Shown: positions 12,721 through 26,450, counted from the first letter of the stretch. The stretch: DNA of 64,000 nucleotides from Cymbidium sinense (GCA_021442155.1 JAKCPB010000360.1:124001-188000); one strand, 5' to 3'. Program-made: numbers and translations. The notes: a model not told the origin generated them from the letters alone.

Positions 12721-13480
12721 TTAATGACATGACAAATTTGATAAAGGTATTTCTTATGCTTAAATTCATAATTATTTATTCTTTTTAATCTTAATTAGAA
12801 TAATTAATTATTGATTTTCTTTACAATTTAGCAAAATTAACAAGTGAAACACAAACTTAGCTTGGTTTATGGTCTTTGAATGTTGATTCCAATATGGGTT
12901 ATAGACTTTTGATTTCAAATTTTTAATTGTCTTCCTTTCACTATTACTTTACTAATTCACTAGCTCAGTTTGTTGTTAGTTTATCTTATGTTGCTGCTTT
13001 TTGCTTTCATCTCCTATAATTTGTTGTTGGATGGTAATTTGGTTCAACTGTTAGGTTGAACTTTGGTAAGTTTTGCTTATTTTTCTCAGTCAATATGACA
13101 ATGTCAGCTGCTATTATTTTGGCTATTATGTTAGAAAAGTTGGTTTGTTTCGGTTGTAAATCTTGGTGTTTTGGCTGGATATCCTGCATTTTGGTTGTTT
13201 GGCTTTTATATGGTCTGTGCATTTTTTCTAAACAATTTACTTACATGCCAATAAAATTTTTACATGCGGGGCTTTTTTTTAGGGTTTAGGAGAAATGATA
13301 GAAATGATGAAATGATCAATGTATACATAGTTGGTGACATTTTTTGTGTTATTGCCCTCTTAAGTCTTAAGCTTAGAGCTTCGTGATTTTCAAAATTATG
13401 CATATGTATATATGGTGATCATATTTTTTAGATATTACACTTGAATCTTGTTAACAAAGATATTTTTATATTGAGCCCCA

Positions 13481-13668
<188 letters not shown>

Positions 13669-14718
13669 TATTCTTGTAGATTTTATTAGCATTCATATAA
13701 TCTTGCTAGTGTTATAGCAATTCTTCATAATTTACATTTAACTATCCATCTTGATGTTTTCTTATCATGTAATAATTGGAGGCAAGGATGAGAATGGGTT
13801 ACAGACTTGTAGTATAGTGAAATGCAAACTAAGGAGTAGCATAAAGAAAAATTTTGCAGGCTTCTATCTATAAGGATTTAGAGATAGCTAATATTTTTAT
13901 TGGCCTTCCAAATTATGCATTGTAATTTGTCTCAAACCTATTGAGCTTACTGGCATGATTATATGCCTAGTGTTTAATTGATTTCTTATTAGCTTGTGTA
14001 TGTCAAGCTGCTAGGAAAGGATTAATATCTTATGAATTCTTATTTCTACAATTGGACTTATTGTTGAACTTGTGCTCTAAGTGATTTTTGCAGGTATGAT
14101 TATTATTTATTATGGGCAATCCTCAAAGGTTTGACCTTTTATAACAATTTTCTTAGAACACTAACGCTTAAAATTATTGATCTTTTCCATGAAATAATAA
14201 ACAATATTATATGGATATAGAACATCATGAATGCTTGAAGGAACAGTACAAAGTTGGTGATGAATATATTATTTTATATGGTCAACTTGTAGGAAGTGGC
14301 CCAACACTTGATCTGGAATCACATTTGCCAAACATAAGGGCTGTTTGCATAGTCCTATCCTTTCTAGGCTCAATTAAAATGAATCATGTTGTACTCTTTT
14401 TTCTCCTTTTTTATTAATAGTTTATTATTTTTATTTGGTGTACATTAAATTATATCAACATGAGAATCTCTTTACAATATGTATATGGTTAGTTTAGTTA
14501 ATAAAATTTCTCCTTTTTTGTTTGTAACTTTAAAATCTTTATTTTTTTTAATTTGTACATGTTATTTGGTTTATGAAAAACTGAACCAAATAAATTGAAG
14601 TCTAATTCGGTTTATTTCGATTGGTTTAAATAGTTTTTTGTGTTAATTTGGTCGGTTTAATTTTTTAAAAATTAAGATTTGGTTTATTTGGTTTGACAAA
14701 ACACCAACCGAATAAACC

Positions 14719-14750
14719 AAACCAACCGAATGCTCACCTCTAATCAAAAT
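14719..14750. repeat. Right terminal inverted repeat and target-site duplication of the hAT element
   Basis: The element ends GCTCACCTCTA at 14742, the reverse complement of TAGAGGTGAGC. The target duplication ATCAAAAT follows at 14743-14750. Retrotransposon sequence resumes at ACATCTC. Confidence 0.85.
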
Positions 14751-15215
14751 ACATCTCAATGGTGATTGTCAACCTCCCTAAGTTCATGATCTATTCATCG
14801 GAAGATCATCACTAAGCGGGGAATCAACGAAGTGGGTGTGTTGCTAAGAAATCTGCTAGTGCTTGTCCTTTCACCACATGAAGGGGTATGAATGTAATAT
14901 CAAACTGTGAGAGAATCATGGACCAACATGCCAACCATCCAAAAAATGATAGCCGTGACATGAGATACTATAGTGATTGATTTTAGAAATCAAGTTCACC
15001 TTATGAGAAAGCATATAGTGTTGTAGCTCTTGGGATGCAAAGATTAAAGCTAGGCAATATTTCTTAAGGTGGGTAGTTGCTTTAGCAGGATCGGCGATGG
15101 CCGAGGTAGTAGAGCATTCTCCTTCCTTAATCATTGGCTTGGTCCAAGCACCAAGGGAGTCGCCCAACGCAATGTAGAGGATCATGGCACGCACGGGATA
15201 GTGCTAGGTGGCTTT
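14751..15215 (-). pseudogene. First RNase H of gypsy pol plus the start of the second RNase H (minus strand)
   Basis: The open part at 14916-15194 contains KKYCLALIFASQELQHYMLSHKVNLIS, the C-terminal signature of the RT-linked RNase H. It aligns with 57540-57720 of the plus-strand element. The domain is interrupted upstream: a segment giving SAIADPAKATTHL replaces the expected EANYPPIAK context, so a local rearrangement or frameshift is likely. Between 14751 and 14900 lies the linker and the first residues of the second RNase H, ending at the hAT insertion. Its role was removal of RNA from RNA-DNA hybrids during reverse transcription. Confidence 0.7.
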
Positions 15216-16431
15216 ACTAAATACTGCTTGATATCTTCAAAAGCATGCTTACACTTATCATCCCACTTGAACTTAGCATCCTTTTTGATAAGTGCTGAAA
15301 ATGGTTTGCATCTTCCCTATAGATTAGAGATAAAGCTTCTTAGATACGCCAACCGCCCTTGAAAAGATCTGAGTTGAGTTAAACTTTTGGGAGGTGGCAT
15401 TTCTAAGATTGCTTTAATCTTTTTTGGATCTATTTCTATTCCCTGTTGGACAACAAACCCAACTTTCCTAAAATCAATACACTTTAGTTCATTTTGAGGT
15501 TATATTATCTTAACCATTCGAAAACTACTCTCAAGTCAAAGAGATGGTCTTCCTTTTATTTGCTCTTGACTACTAGATCATCAACATAGCATTCAACTTG
15601 ATGATGAATGAGTTTGTCGAAGATCTAAGTCATGGCCCGTTGGTATGTAGCACCAGCATTTTTAAGGCCGAAAGGCATGACCTTATAACAATAGATTTTG
15701 ATCGAGGTTCAAAAAGCAGTGTTTCTTTCATCCTCGGGGGCCATCTTGATTTGGTTGTAACTAGATGACCCATCCATGAAGGAGAGTACTGCATGAGATG
15801 AGGCAATTTCCATCAATAATTCTAGTATAGGAAGAGAAAATTCATCCTTAGGACATGCCTTATTTAAGTCCCTGAAATCTATGCATATGTGAATTTAGCC
15901 ATTCTTTTTCTTGATTGGTATGACATTGGCTAACCAGGTAGATTATTTTTCTTCCTGATGAAACCAGCATCGACCAATTTCTTAACTTTAAATGACTTGT
16001 TGTTCGATTTCTAATCACATGCGTCTAGGAGCTTACTTGATAGGGTTAGAGTTATGGTCTATTACTAGTTTATGGATTACTATGTCAAAAGATAATTTGG
16101 GCATCTCTTCATAGCTCCATGCAAAGTAGTACTTAAACTCAATCAATAGCCTAACTAAGTCATTGGTTTCTTCTTCATTTAGTAACGAACTGATATATGT
16201 TGGGTGGGGATTTTCTTTCATCTCGAGGTTGATTTCTTTAAGCTTGTCGATTATTGAATGGATCTCCTCTTCAAAATCTGGCAGTGCATCTTTGATTTGG
16301 AGATCATCTAGATCATCTAAAGTTTCTAAACACACTTCCTCATAAGAGTTAGTGTGGTTGGAGAAGAACCTATTAGACTCTAAATGATTGGTAACAATTA
16401 AGTAGTAATCATTATCATCGACTGGACCCAC
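15216..16431 (-). pseudogene. Reverse transcriptase of gypsy pol, broken (minus strand)
   Basis: The best open stretch is 16033-16431 (EEETNDLVRLLIEFKYYFAW), the region leading into RT. Downstream, in several frames, are IPIKKKNG, DFRDLNKACPKDEF, SFMDGSSSYNQI, VMPFGLKNAGATYQRAMT and the catalytic-box peptide YVDDLVV (minus strand, 15568-15588). The two aspartates of that box are intact. Stops and frame changes separate these motifs, so no functional enzyme could be made. After the box, the thumb region down to about 15300 (LFKGGW, LIYREDANHF) is recognisable. It aligns throughout with 56400-57350 on the plus strand. Confidence 0.85.
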
Positions 16432-17165
16432 TGTGTCGAATCCTAGTCCTGATCTTGATTATGCATCCCTGCCTCTATTATTCCACAACTTTTCAAAGTA
16501 TTCTGACCTGTGCTTAGACCATGTATAAGGAATCAAACCTTTCTTTGTAAGATTAAGAACACAAGGTAAGTACCAATCAAAAGGCAATTCCATCAATTCT
16601 GTATATGAATTATTCTCAAGTTCTACATCAGTTTCTGGACTTGAGGATGATGATCCCAATAGGAATCTCTTTGGCTTAGTATCCATGGAAGACCTAGGGG
16701 CTTCTTTAACTACTAAACCTTCAATTTTTTTGAGAGAAAAGTGAGGTTAGAGCTACGATTCCCAACTACTGCCTGATAGTTTCACATAAGCTTGATTTGA
16801 ATGCATTCATGCTTTGCTAGGAGGCCTAGTCTTCATCATTGTCCGCTCAAGTGTCACCTCCAATGAAACCCGCTGAGAGGGGTTGACTGGTATATTAATC
16901 ATATGAGACTCATCCTCGAGCTGGATTCCAAGTTTATGTGAATGTAGGAGTACTTATGTAAATTGGAATATAACCCATGTTGGCTGGCTACCAACTAGAG
17001 GGTCTTCTGCCTCTCGAATTGCTTCTATGTCTACCTCTGCCTTTACCTGGTGGAGGTCAAGTCATCCTACCCATATCTCAATATGATGGAATGAATTGTG
17101 GGTGAAATATGATATATGGTTCTACTTCTTCCTTGATGCCCTTTTCTTATTCACTTGAACTTTTT
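16432..17165 (-). pseudogene. Spacer of pol between protease and RT (minus strand)
   Basis: An open part at 16459-16686 reads LLGSSSSSPETDVELEN, then ELPFDWYLPCVLNLTKKGL and WSKHRSEYFEKLWNNRGRD. The same order is found at 55920-56120 in the plus-strand copy. Upstream (16690-17100), SQRVSLEVTLE-like sequence matches 55720-55760. I recognise no catalytic motif; it is an interdomain region of this family. It is broken by stops. Confidence 0.65.
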
Positions 17166-17770
17166 TTATTTTTTTTTTCTTTTCCTTTTTCTCTGTCTTC
17201 TTTTTTCTTTTTCTTCTAAATTTGCATTTTGATCGAGTTCATAATAAAAGGTGTTTTGAGGAAGATAGTAGGCCACATCTTCATATATCTCAACCTCTTT
17301 AACTGAAAATGGCTTTTCATCTCCTTTGACATAGAATTTAATTCCATCCTTCCTAAACTTGATGCACTGATGAAGGGAGGATGGAATCATCTTATTCTAG
17401 TGTATCCAAGGCCTACCAAGCAAAGCAGTAAATGAAGTATTTGAATCATTTATGTAGAACTTGGCTTCAATATTCCATTCATCTATCTCCAAAGGTAACA
17501 CTATAGAACCTAAAGCCCTCTCGCCTTGTTCATTGAATCCTCCCAACATCATCCGATCTCCTCGTAGTGTAGCGATGTCAATCCTCAAGTAGGCAAGATA
17601 TCACCATGTTCATTGAATTCTCTTAACATCATCCAATCTCCTCAAAGTTTAGAGATGTCAATCTTCAAATAAGCAACAATTTTTAGACTCATAATGTTCA
17701 CTAATGCACCTGAATCAATAAAAACCCTAGAAAGTCTGAACCTGCCCATATCAACTGTAATATAGAGCGG
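17166..17770 (-). pseudogene. Aspartic protease domain of gypsy polyprotein, broken by a tandem duplication (minus strand)
   Basis: The active-site motif DSGA is read on the minus strand at 17705-17716, followed by LVNIMS. The C-terminal flap end ALLGRPWIH is in the open part 17397-17588. Between them an 80-bp segment is present twice (17527-17606 and 17607-17686). 80 is not a multiple of three, so the duplication shifts the frame. A TAG stop follows WIH; the plus-strand copy has glutamine there. After that comes SSLHQCIKFRKDG and a long lysine- and arginine-rich tail encoded by a polypurine tract (17160-17220). The protease would have cut the Gag-Pol polyprotein. Confidence 0.85.
17527..17686. 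repeat. 80-bp tandem duplication inside the protease gene
   Basis: Two adjacent units, 17527-17606 and 17607-17686, both begin TGTTCATTGAAT and share the wording AACATCATCC, ATCTCCTC, AGAGATGTCAATC or AGCGATGTCAATC, and CAA(G/A)TA(G/A)GCAA. They differ at scattered positions, so the duplication is not recent. The plus-strand element has a single unit at about 55050-55130. Confidence 0.85.
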
Positions 17771-18639
17771 ATGGTTGTGTTCCATGTCTCCTAGAAGAAG
17801 GTCTTCATCTGTGAAAGTGATTCCCTGAGCTTCTCTTGAATAATGTGCCTACTCTCCAATAGCGATCACCTGAGCTAACCAAATCTCTGGATCAAGAAGA
17901 GCCTTGATTAATGATTCCTTCATCTCTTTGGATAAGATAAGGGCATCATATATGCTTAACTTAGATGGTAACTTTCTTATGTGAGAGAGGACATATTATA
18001 ATCCACCTTGGGCTGATCCTCGATAAGCATACCCATGAGTGGAGCATATTGTGGAGGAGCTTCTCGATCATCTAAACCAATGAATTATTTTCCCTTATCT
18101 TTAGATGTTGCCCTAGGAGGTAGAACCTTGCCACTATGGAGGTTGACTTCGGTGATCTCTTGTGATAAGTTAGTGGAATATTCTACGCTCATCGCTCACC
18201 TATGCTTCTCCTATAGACCCTGAATCGATGATTCCAAGTCTATCTCAAGAGGTGAACCCATATTATTCAGAGAAGGAAAGTCCATCTCTAAATCAGAAAA
18301 GGGATGATCAAAGTTATTATAATTATTATTTAGACTTGGAGAGTTTCCTAAAAGAGTAGAGTTAGACAACCCATCAGAAGTGACACATGTGTAATTCATA
18401 CTAGCTTTATTCCTTAATTTCTTGGATTTTGAAGGAGGTACATAGTATAAATCCTAAAATAAGTGGGTGAGAGGATTTGATGCCCTCATCCAGATATAAG
18501 ATATGAGGAAGAGCTAGCTAGTAGAGTGTCATGAGGTAGTACAAGAGTGGACTAGAGGTTGGACTTGATCGGTGGTTGCACTACTTGGCTGTCCCGGGCT
18601 AGCATGGGCTACTACTCTGCTGAGCTCCCACTTTCCCTA
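17771..18639 (-). pseudogene. Gag C-terminus to protease linker (minus strand)
   Basis: An open part at 18211-18399 reads MNYTCVTSDGLSNSTLL and LNNNYNNFDHPFSDLEMDFPS. It aligns with 54353-54540 in the other element. It is rich in Ser, Asn and Asp, and I recognise no domain. The rest is readable only in fragments. It ends where the protease active-site region begins. Confidence 0.6.
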
Positions 18640-20451
18640 AGTTATCCTAGACAACTTGCAAATCTTCTTTGATGTTGGAGGTTCGAGCTACCTCAGTCAC
18701 CTGCGAGAAAAGTTTCTTGATTTTGGATACAATATTTATAGAGGTTCGAGATAAGGAGATATCCCAACCTTCTTTAGTTTTGAGAGGATCGCATGTATCC
18801 CCAAGGATTATCCTAATGGAACTGGATGGTTGTTCCATAAGGTATTCTTTTGGGATCACTATAGCACATGCCTTGTAGCTATGCTCAAGTCAGTCCTTGA
18901 ATGTAAAGTAATCCTCTAAAACATGGCCTAACATGTAGTGGTAGGGGCAAAAGTTAGGATCATTGCTCCTACTCACTTCCTCCGGCTTTCTAAGCTCGGG
19001 TAGCTGAAAGTCAAGTTTCTTTAAGAGATTTTTAAAGACTTTCCTAACTACCTCCCTCTTAAATGAATAAGGCTTATTTAGTTTATCCAAAAGAGTAGGT
19101 AGATGGTAGGTACCTGGTGGCGGGTATGTGTACCACTACTGCTATGAATGCGGCTGAGGAGGAGGCTGCAAAGGCTACGGAGGCTACTGTGGTGGCCGGT
19201 AGGATGGCCTCGGTGGTGGTAGAGGAGGTGGAAGTGACGATTGTGGAGCACAAGGTCTCTTATACTGCTCTCTGACCTGCTGCTTCCCCTTATCTACTAT
19301 TATCACTGCACCTAGCTTCTTCTCTTGAGCTTTCTGTGGCTTTAGCTTTGTTGATTGATTCAAAAAAGGCAACTATTTAGCTTCTCCATGTAAGCTAGCC
19401 ATCTTGTTGAGTAGCTTATCAAATGGTTTGATGGTGAAACATTTGAGCACGAAGGCGATCAGGCTATGAATATTCTTTAGTAGAATTTCAATGGCTTGAT
19501 GTTTAGATAGCTGTGGTTCACATTTCATACTCAAATTATGTCATCTGATAATATAATCAATGAGTGACTCACCATGGTGTTGTTGAGCCACAACGAGATC
19601 TCCTACATTCACCCTTTACTGAGCTCCAGCAAACCTCTTAATGAAGAGTTGCTTCAACTCAGCAAAAGTCTTCACTAAACTATTAGGGATTTCAGCATAC
19701 CAATCAAAGGCTATGGTTGCTAAGCTGACAAAATAGAATAAAAGAGCATCATTGCCACCAACATTGTAACAGCTTGCCCTGAAATGTGCTATGTGTTATC
19801 GCGGGTTCCCGCTTCCATCGAAGCTATTGAAAGAAGGTGGCACGAAACCCTTAGGATACTAGATGGCCTCAAATTCATCTGGGTAGGGTCTACCCTTTGG
19901 AATAGATGATCCTCCTCAGGCTTACACCAGTGCTTCTCTCACTTACTGCTCAGCCATGCGTTTAATGTCCTTTTCTTGTATGGAGGTACTATTTACTACC
20001 TTCCTATACAAGCTGGTGCTGCTCAGCTCTACTGGTGGTGAAGTCTTGGCTTGATCCAAGAAATGCAACAACTCAAGCTGACCAGTTTCTGTAATAGTAG
20101 GATGCACTGCCAGGGCTTGATTCTGAAGTGTCAAAACTACTGCTAGTTAGTCTTCAAGCCTCTTTTCCATCCTATCTATTTGTTTATCCTTCTATTTTAA
20201 TTATTGAAGGAGGTGTTGGGTCGACTGGGCAGTATCATCCTACTCACACACAGCACCTTCCAAAGTCTACTGATCACGAAGAAGGGAACCCATGGTGTCT
20301 ACCATGTGTACTCCTGCTGAATCCTTCAATGGATTTTCTTCATTAGGATCAAAACTAATCTTCTCATTCTCTAGATCAAACCAGGCATATCCTGGGAACT
20401 CCTTCTTCTCCACTAGATATTGTGCTACAATGTCATCTAAGGATCTCCCCC
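18640..20451 (-). pseudogene. gag polyprotein, 5'-truncated (minus strand)
   Basis: Reading down from 20451, the capsid region includes AFDWYAEIPNSLVKTFAEL and QLFIKRFAG (about 19600-19700), a typical retrotransposon Gag pattern. It is followed by a proline-rich stretch (SSLPPPLPPPRPSYRPP, about 19190-19240). The open part 18890-19090 carries the Tat-type zinc knuckle FCPYHYMLGHVLEDYFTFKD, in which the last cysteine is tyrosine. The next codon is a stop, where tryptophan or cysteine is expected. The gag beginning is absent: coding sequence (EKKEFPGYAWFDLENEK) stops at about 20450, where LTR-interior sequence starts. Gag would have formed the particle that packages element RNA. Confidence 0.85.
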
Positions 20452-23400
20452 ATAGTTAATTACATCTTAAGGAATGAGATTCTTTAGGAATACTCTTGAT
20501 TAAGGTAAATGATCATTATCTCCAAAGATTTCAAAGATAGGACTATCAATCTACCAATTATTTTTGAAAAATCAAGTGGGGTTGATCAAAAGGAGGGTGT
20601 TATTATCGAAACCAAAGGGAGATGAGTAGGGGATGCTCATGATACTAAGAAATCTAGTAAGCATTCCAAACTATCCTATGGTTGGGCTTTATATTTTTGA
20701 AATTTGAAGAGGATTATATGTTTGAGTTGAATTTTTATTAGAAATCTAGGGCTTACAATTTTACAATACAAGATCATGGAAATTCCTAAGAGGTGAGCTA
20801 TTTATGCTTGTAAAGGGAAACAAGAATCTGATCCTAAATCTAGGGAGCTTTTAGCGAGGCCAAGGCACGCACTCAAATCTAAGGTGAAAATGGGTATATG
20901 GTTTATCTCCATAAGATAGAAATAAATCACCCAACTTTGGACATACAACGGTATTGGCCAAACTAACTCCTCCTATGATTTTAAATGCATGTAGAAAGTC
21001 TTATGCTTTGCAATATGGCTAAGTCTTTTATTTAGAAAGAAGACTAAGTCCTTAAACACACTCCCCTAAGAGACTAGATCATGAAGAGCATGAATAATGA
21101 CCTAAATCTAATACAAGTATCATAAGTTTTATTTGACATTTTATTTGACATATATGGGATTTCATATGCCTAATGCATGAGAAATTGGTTATGGCCAAAA
21201 TCAGAAAGAAGGGGGTGTGTTTTCACCATGGCTCTCAAAAGTCAAGCCATTTCCTCTGGCAAAGGTGGATGCCCTCCATTACTAAGAGTGAAGCAATATG
21301 ATTTATGCATGATGTGAGATAAACAACATCCAGCTAAGGGGTTGTTAAATTTATTATTATCTTGATTTATGTCTTAGCTTTGTGTGAGTATGAGTTATTT
21401 AATTTAATTTGAGTTAATTAATTGATAAAAATTTTTTTTTTCCTAAGAGTCTAATCAGATCTAGGCCATTCAACAACTATCAAGCAATTAAGAAACTCAA
21501 AAAATCATATCATCCTATTTATGCAGTCATAAACAAAACATCAATCGATTTATAAAATTAGCGCAAAGGAATAAGAGGCCAATGTGATCGGGCTCCATCG
21601 CACAAACTCAAAAAGAAATATGGGTAGTCGAGCTCTACCCTTATACAACCCGGATTACAAATGAATAATAACAATTAAAAGAAATTCATGTTATGGGGTT
21701 CTTCATTCTTCATTCTACATTCTTCATTTCTTCCTTTCTTCATTTCTTTCTTTCTTTCTTTTGGTTTGACTTGGGATGTAGTTTGCTCCAAGGCTTCACA
21801 TGATATATAATACATGGTCTTATAACCAATGTTCACCTTGATTCCCACCATAACATTCATTCCAATTTTCAATTGCAAAATTTACATAAAAAAGGGAAAG
21901 ATAAATCTAACTAAACCTACAAAATTGATATTAGCTAAACATACCACACAACCCAAGAAGTTATATGAATAAGTTGGACTTAGCACCCCACACATGGGTA
22001 ACCAAGTCCACCTATCCTAATTTGGGTTATGCTTAGGGATATAAGCAACAAATAAGAAAAGCGCTTATATTTTTTTTACAGACTTAAGCACAACCCCCCG
22101 AAAGCATAATTAGGCTAATATCTAACATCAGACTACGCATACACCACCTAACATCTAGTCTAAAACATTACATCATAAAATAAAATTACTCAAAACCATG
22201 CACCACCTTAACATAGAGCTAATGACTTAGCCTAATGTGTGTCATTAAGGCTTATGTGCATGTCTTAGCTAGGCTTTAAGGTTGAAATTTTCTAAGTAAG
22301 AAACGTTCAATTTAGAGGGTGGTTTCATTTTAAGTGATTTAGTTAGTTTGTCAATTTTATTTGATGATTTGATTTATTTTGAATGAACCTACATTTAGTT
22401 ACTAAATATTGTAAAGAGAAGAAAAGAGAAGAGAACTTCTCTTTCATCCCTACCTTAAGTAATTTCTAAGGTAGATTCATTAATAATTTTTCTTTGGTGA
22501 ATGTTTTATTATATGTTTTAATTAACCCTAAGTTTAGATTTGCTCTAAATATCCCTATTCAATAAGAAAGGCATCTTAGGATTAATTAAAGTGGATTACT
22601 AGCTCATGACACACAACCATTTATTTCTTTCCACCATGTATACCATGCATAAGAATAATCCTAAGCATACATATACATGAATAGTTTTAACACACTTTGA
22701 TGATGAATGCTAAGAGATATGATTTGAAAATTTTGGATGTTCCATTGATGCATTTTTTTTTATTATATAAAGAGGATTTCATCCATTAACAAAATGCACA
22801 TCCATGTATAAAAGAAGAGTATACACACCATTATTTTTTACCCTGTGGGGCATAAGCTATAAGACCTACTTGTTACTTAAAGCCTGTGATGTCCACTAAT
22901 TAATATACCACTTTTCTTAAATACATGTAACTATACAAAAAGAAATAAATGGATGAAGAATCATGCAAAAGATTTATTTTTGATTTGGTTGTATAATTTA
23001 CATGTGTAAATATAAGGATCCTTCTTAACATAGAAATGCATAGGAATAGATTTAAGCAAGTGTTGTGTCTTTTTTCAAATGAACTATACACTTTGTAAAT
23101 CCTATTCAAATCCATATTAGAGAAGAGAAGAAAACAACATAAAAAACACATCTTATATATAATCACATGCAAGCTTATAAGTACTTATAAGTAGTATTAC
23201 TTCATTCATAATCTTTAATTTATAGGTTTTGGAAATAATTTTGGTTTAATAGTAATAATAGCCACTCATATTCTTAACTTTAACCAACATGCAATTTGAC
23301 ATAAAAGGGAACATTTTATTTAATTGATTATTTTTTTAAAAGAGATGAATGCATATATGGCAAATAATATTTAGCATGGGAAAGAACTAAAGTGATGTAA

Positions 23401-26400
23401 GCATATGACTTCATTCACCCTATTAATTCCTAAAGACAATCTTATAAAATAAGATCATTTAAAGTAAAATCAAAATTTTAAGAGATTTTTATTTTGAATT
23501 TAATTTGACTTAATGTGAAAAGGGTTTGGTCTCCTAACCCATTTCCATGTGTGAATTAGTTTAGTTTAATTTTAGAACAATTAGGTTAATTTATGTTTTG
23601 TTTAGGTTAAATCCATTAATTATGTCTACCTTTACCACCTTAACATAATTATCCCAATTATGAGCCAACATATGATATGCAACCACATGGAATTTAAATC
23701 AGCAATGCAAGAAATAAATGGGCCAATTGGGTCATCAAATTGATTAATTAAGGGTTTAATAAGTACTTTTATAACCTTCCCACATGTAGTTTGATTATAA
23801 TTTATTTTGAAATCCTCTTAGTTATGAAAACCTAAGAATCTACCCAAGAATTAAGTGATTGAATTCTCGAGTGATTTAGTTTTGAATTTTATTAATTGGA
23901 CTAATTAATGAAGTAATTAAGTCATTAATTAATTTGTAAATTAATTAAGTATTTTCCAAATGAAATGAACTTAGGGGAAAAGATTGGAAAAGAAATCCTA
24001 ATATCATTCCCTAAGTCCATTCACTATTTTATGATGATTAGCAAGCTTAATCAATGAATTTATCATCATTTAAAAGGTTAATTAATCATTTAATTAATTA
24101 AGAACATGATTAAGGATGAATAAGCAATTCCCCTAGTTAACCCAACAATAAATTCCAAGAAAATCATGGGAGGCAAAAGTCATCCCACTAATCAATCTTA
24201 GGAAGTTTGGAATTAATTGATGAAGTAATTAAGGAGTAATTAACCTACTTACATTTTTAATAAAACTTAAATTGAATTAAAATCACTATTCAAAATTAAT
24301 TAAATTTAATTTTATATTATTCTCCTTTGAATTATCTTTAAAATGAACTTGAGTTTATATTTTTTTTAAAATTTTTCTACAATTAGTTATGAATTTTGGA
24401 AGTTTTAGCATTAAAATTAGATTAATTGCAGCTAATTAAACCCCTAATCTCCAATGTGCGGTTGACGAGGCTTTCCATGCGACACGGGATATGTTATTTA
24501 AGTTGTCACTTCCGTCACTGAGTCAACCGATGGTGGATGCACTTTCTCCATGGGTCGTTTGATCTAAGATTGGACGATTAATCCGCTTAGACTTAAAGAG
24601 GGATCTATCATGATTTAATCACAACCGCCCATTCCAATAATAGAACGAATGGTGATTTGTCTCTCCTCGAGAGAGATGCCGCCATCATCGCCGATCTGAG
24701 CTCACCAAGCCGGATGGAGTTCAAACTCACCCCACCTTCACAAGTAAAGCAATGTATCCAACGGACAAGATCTCAAGGGATAACACTATCCTAAGATCAA
24801 TTTTGAGCAATACCTCACTGGAGGCTATCACCGGCACTTCCAACAGAGGATGTAGTCATGCCCTGCTAAAGGTATCAAGTCTTGATTTGAGTGGATGGTT
24901 TGGTTGACCAAGCTTTCCTTCAATTGATCGCCTTGATCAAAGTCCTCCTTGGCTGACTTGGGAAATAACTTGATTGAGCTCAAAAGTCCCTTGATGGTGC
25001 TTGGGAGGTTAATTTGGTTTTGTTGGAGAATTGATGAGGATTGACCTCCCGCTTTGGAAAAAAAGGAGAAATCAAGGGAGCTTTGAATCAGGAAGCTTGG
25101 ATGCTTACTTCAATTTCTAGTCACCAAATTGAGCTTGGTTTGAGTGGGAATGAGGGGAGTATATCGGCAGAAGAGTGGTTTGCCATTTTGATCAATGGGT
25201 GAGATTGATCAATGCTAAAGCATCCCATGGATTTAGGGAGTGGAGGGAGTGAGTGCTGTGTGCTAAGTGAGTGCATTTGGTGATCCAAGTGCTCATAGGG
25301 GTCATTTGGAATGGCTGACCCAAGCTCATTGGGACATGTTCACCACCATGGTGCTTATATGGACCACAAGGAGGATGTCAAGTGGCCTTGAGAAAGAAAT
25401 AACCAAATTCCAAGTGAATTTACTCATAGGATGCCCTTTGACCTAAGGGTAAAATGGTCATTTTGCCTTGATTTTGATTTGGCCAGATTTGAAATGATTC
25501 AAAAATGGGTTGGGCCAAATTTTAAGTGATTTGGTGTTCATTTGGTTTGAATTGGTTCAATTTGACCCATTTAGGTCAAGTCAAATTGATTTAGTTGACC
25601 AATTGGGTTAAACAAAATGATCTGGATCATTTGGGTATCATTGGTTTGGTTCAATTTGATTTATATTTGGTTTTGGTTCATTTAGATTCATTTAGGTCAA
25701 ATAATGACCAATCAATGTTGTCATGGGTTGGTTTAGGCATGGTTAATCATTTGAAATGTATTACAAGCTTTAGTTTTAATCAATATTGGTTTGGTTTGAT
25801 TTCAAGTTGATTTGACCTTTTAGGTCAAGTTGGTCATTTGGTCTAGTTGGTTAATTGAAGCTTTGGTTAAGTTCAACAAGTGATTTAAAATGAATTTGAC
25901 CCATTGGTTGCAATCAATTTGGCTTCAATGATTTGACCCATTTTGACTATTTAGGTCAACTTGGGTCAACTTAGGTGTGGGCCAAGGTTTGGCTTTGAAT
26001 TGATGGTTTGGTCAAGTTCAATCATTGATTATGGATTAGTTTAGATCAATGGTTTCAATCAATTTAGCTTATAGTGAATTTTGACTTGTTCAAGTTTTAT
26101 TTGGGCTAAGTGTTGACTTGGTCAAAGGCTAAGTTTGACTTGGTTTGACATAATTTGAGTGATTGATTCCTAGGATGATTGCTCACACAATGTGAGGCTT
26201 AGATGCTTAGTTCAATCCAATTTGGGTTGATTAGAATTTGGCTCAAAAAGGTCTTTTAGGTCACTTTGGGTCAAGTGAGCCTAAGTGGGTAAATTGGCTT
26301 GATCAAGACTTGATTCAAGTTTGGTTGAACTCACATATGGACTTGTGATGAAAATATAAATCTAATTTCATGTGATTTGGAGTCAAATGGGTTTTGATTC

Positions 26401-26450
26401 ATTTGACAATTTTAAGTCAAAAGTGAACATGGGTTTGATTGGAGAGATTT
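20452..26450 (-). repeat. LTR copy 2, both ends missing (5' LTR position of the minus-strand element)
   Basis: Starting at CCCCATAGTTAATTACATC (about 20452), this aligns in the same orientation with copy 3 from about 28785 to 35450. It shares the HCATTCTACATTCTTC-type pyrimidine section (21710-21770), the block at 22840-22920, the GC-richer patch at 24440-24740 and the TTGACC/GGTCAA-rich section (25500-26350). About 290 bp at the left (U5) end are missing and replaced by gag. About 1 kb at the right (U3) end is missing and replaced by the palindrome array. No gene is seen. Its position fits a truncated 5' LTR of the minus-strand element. Confidence 0.75.

Noticed and set aside
14211..14417. 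A 68-residue open frame in the 3' part of the hAT element
   Set aside because: AT-rich, no recognised domain, downstream of the transposase end; probably chance.
15069..15362. Plus-strand 97-residue open frame across the RNase H/RT joint
   Set aside because: Antisense shadow of the minus-strand pol gene.
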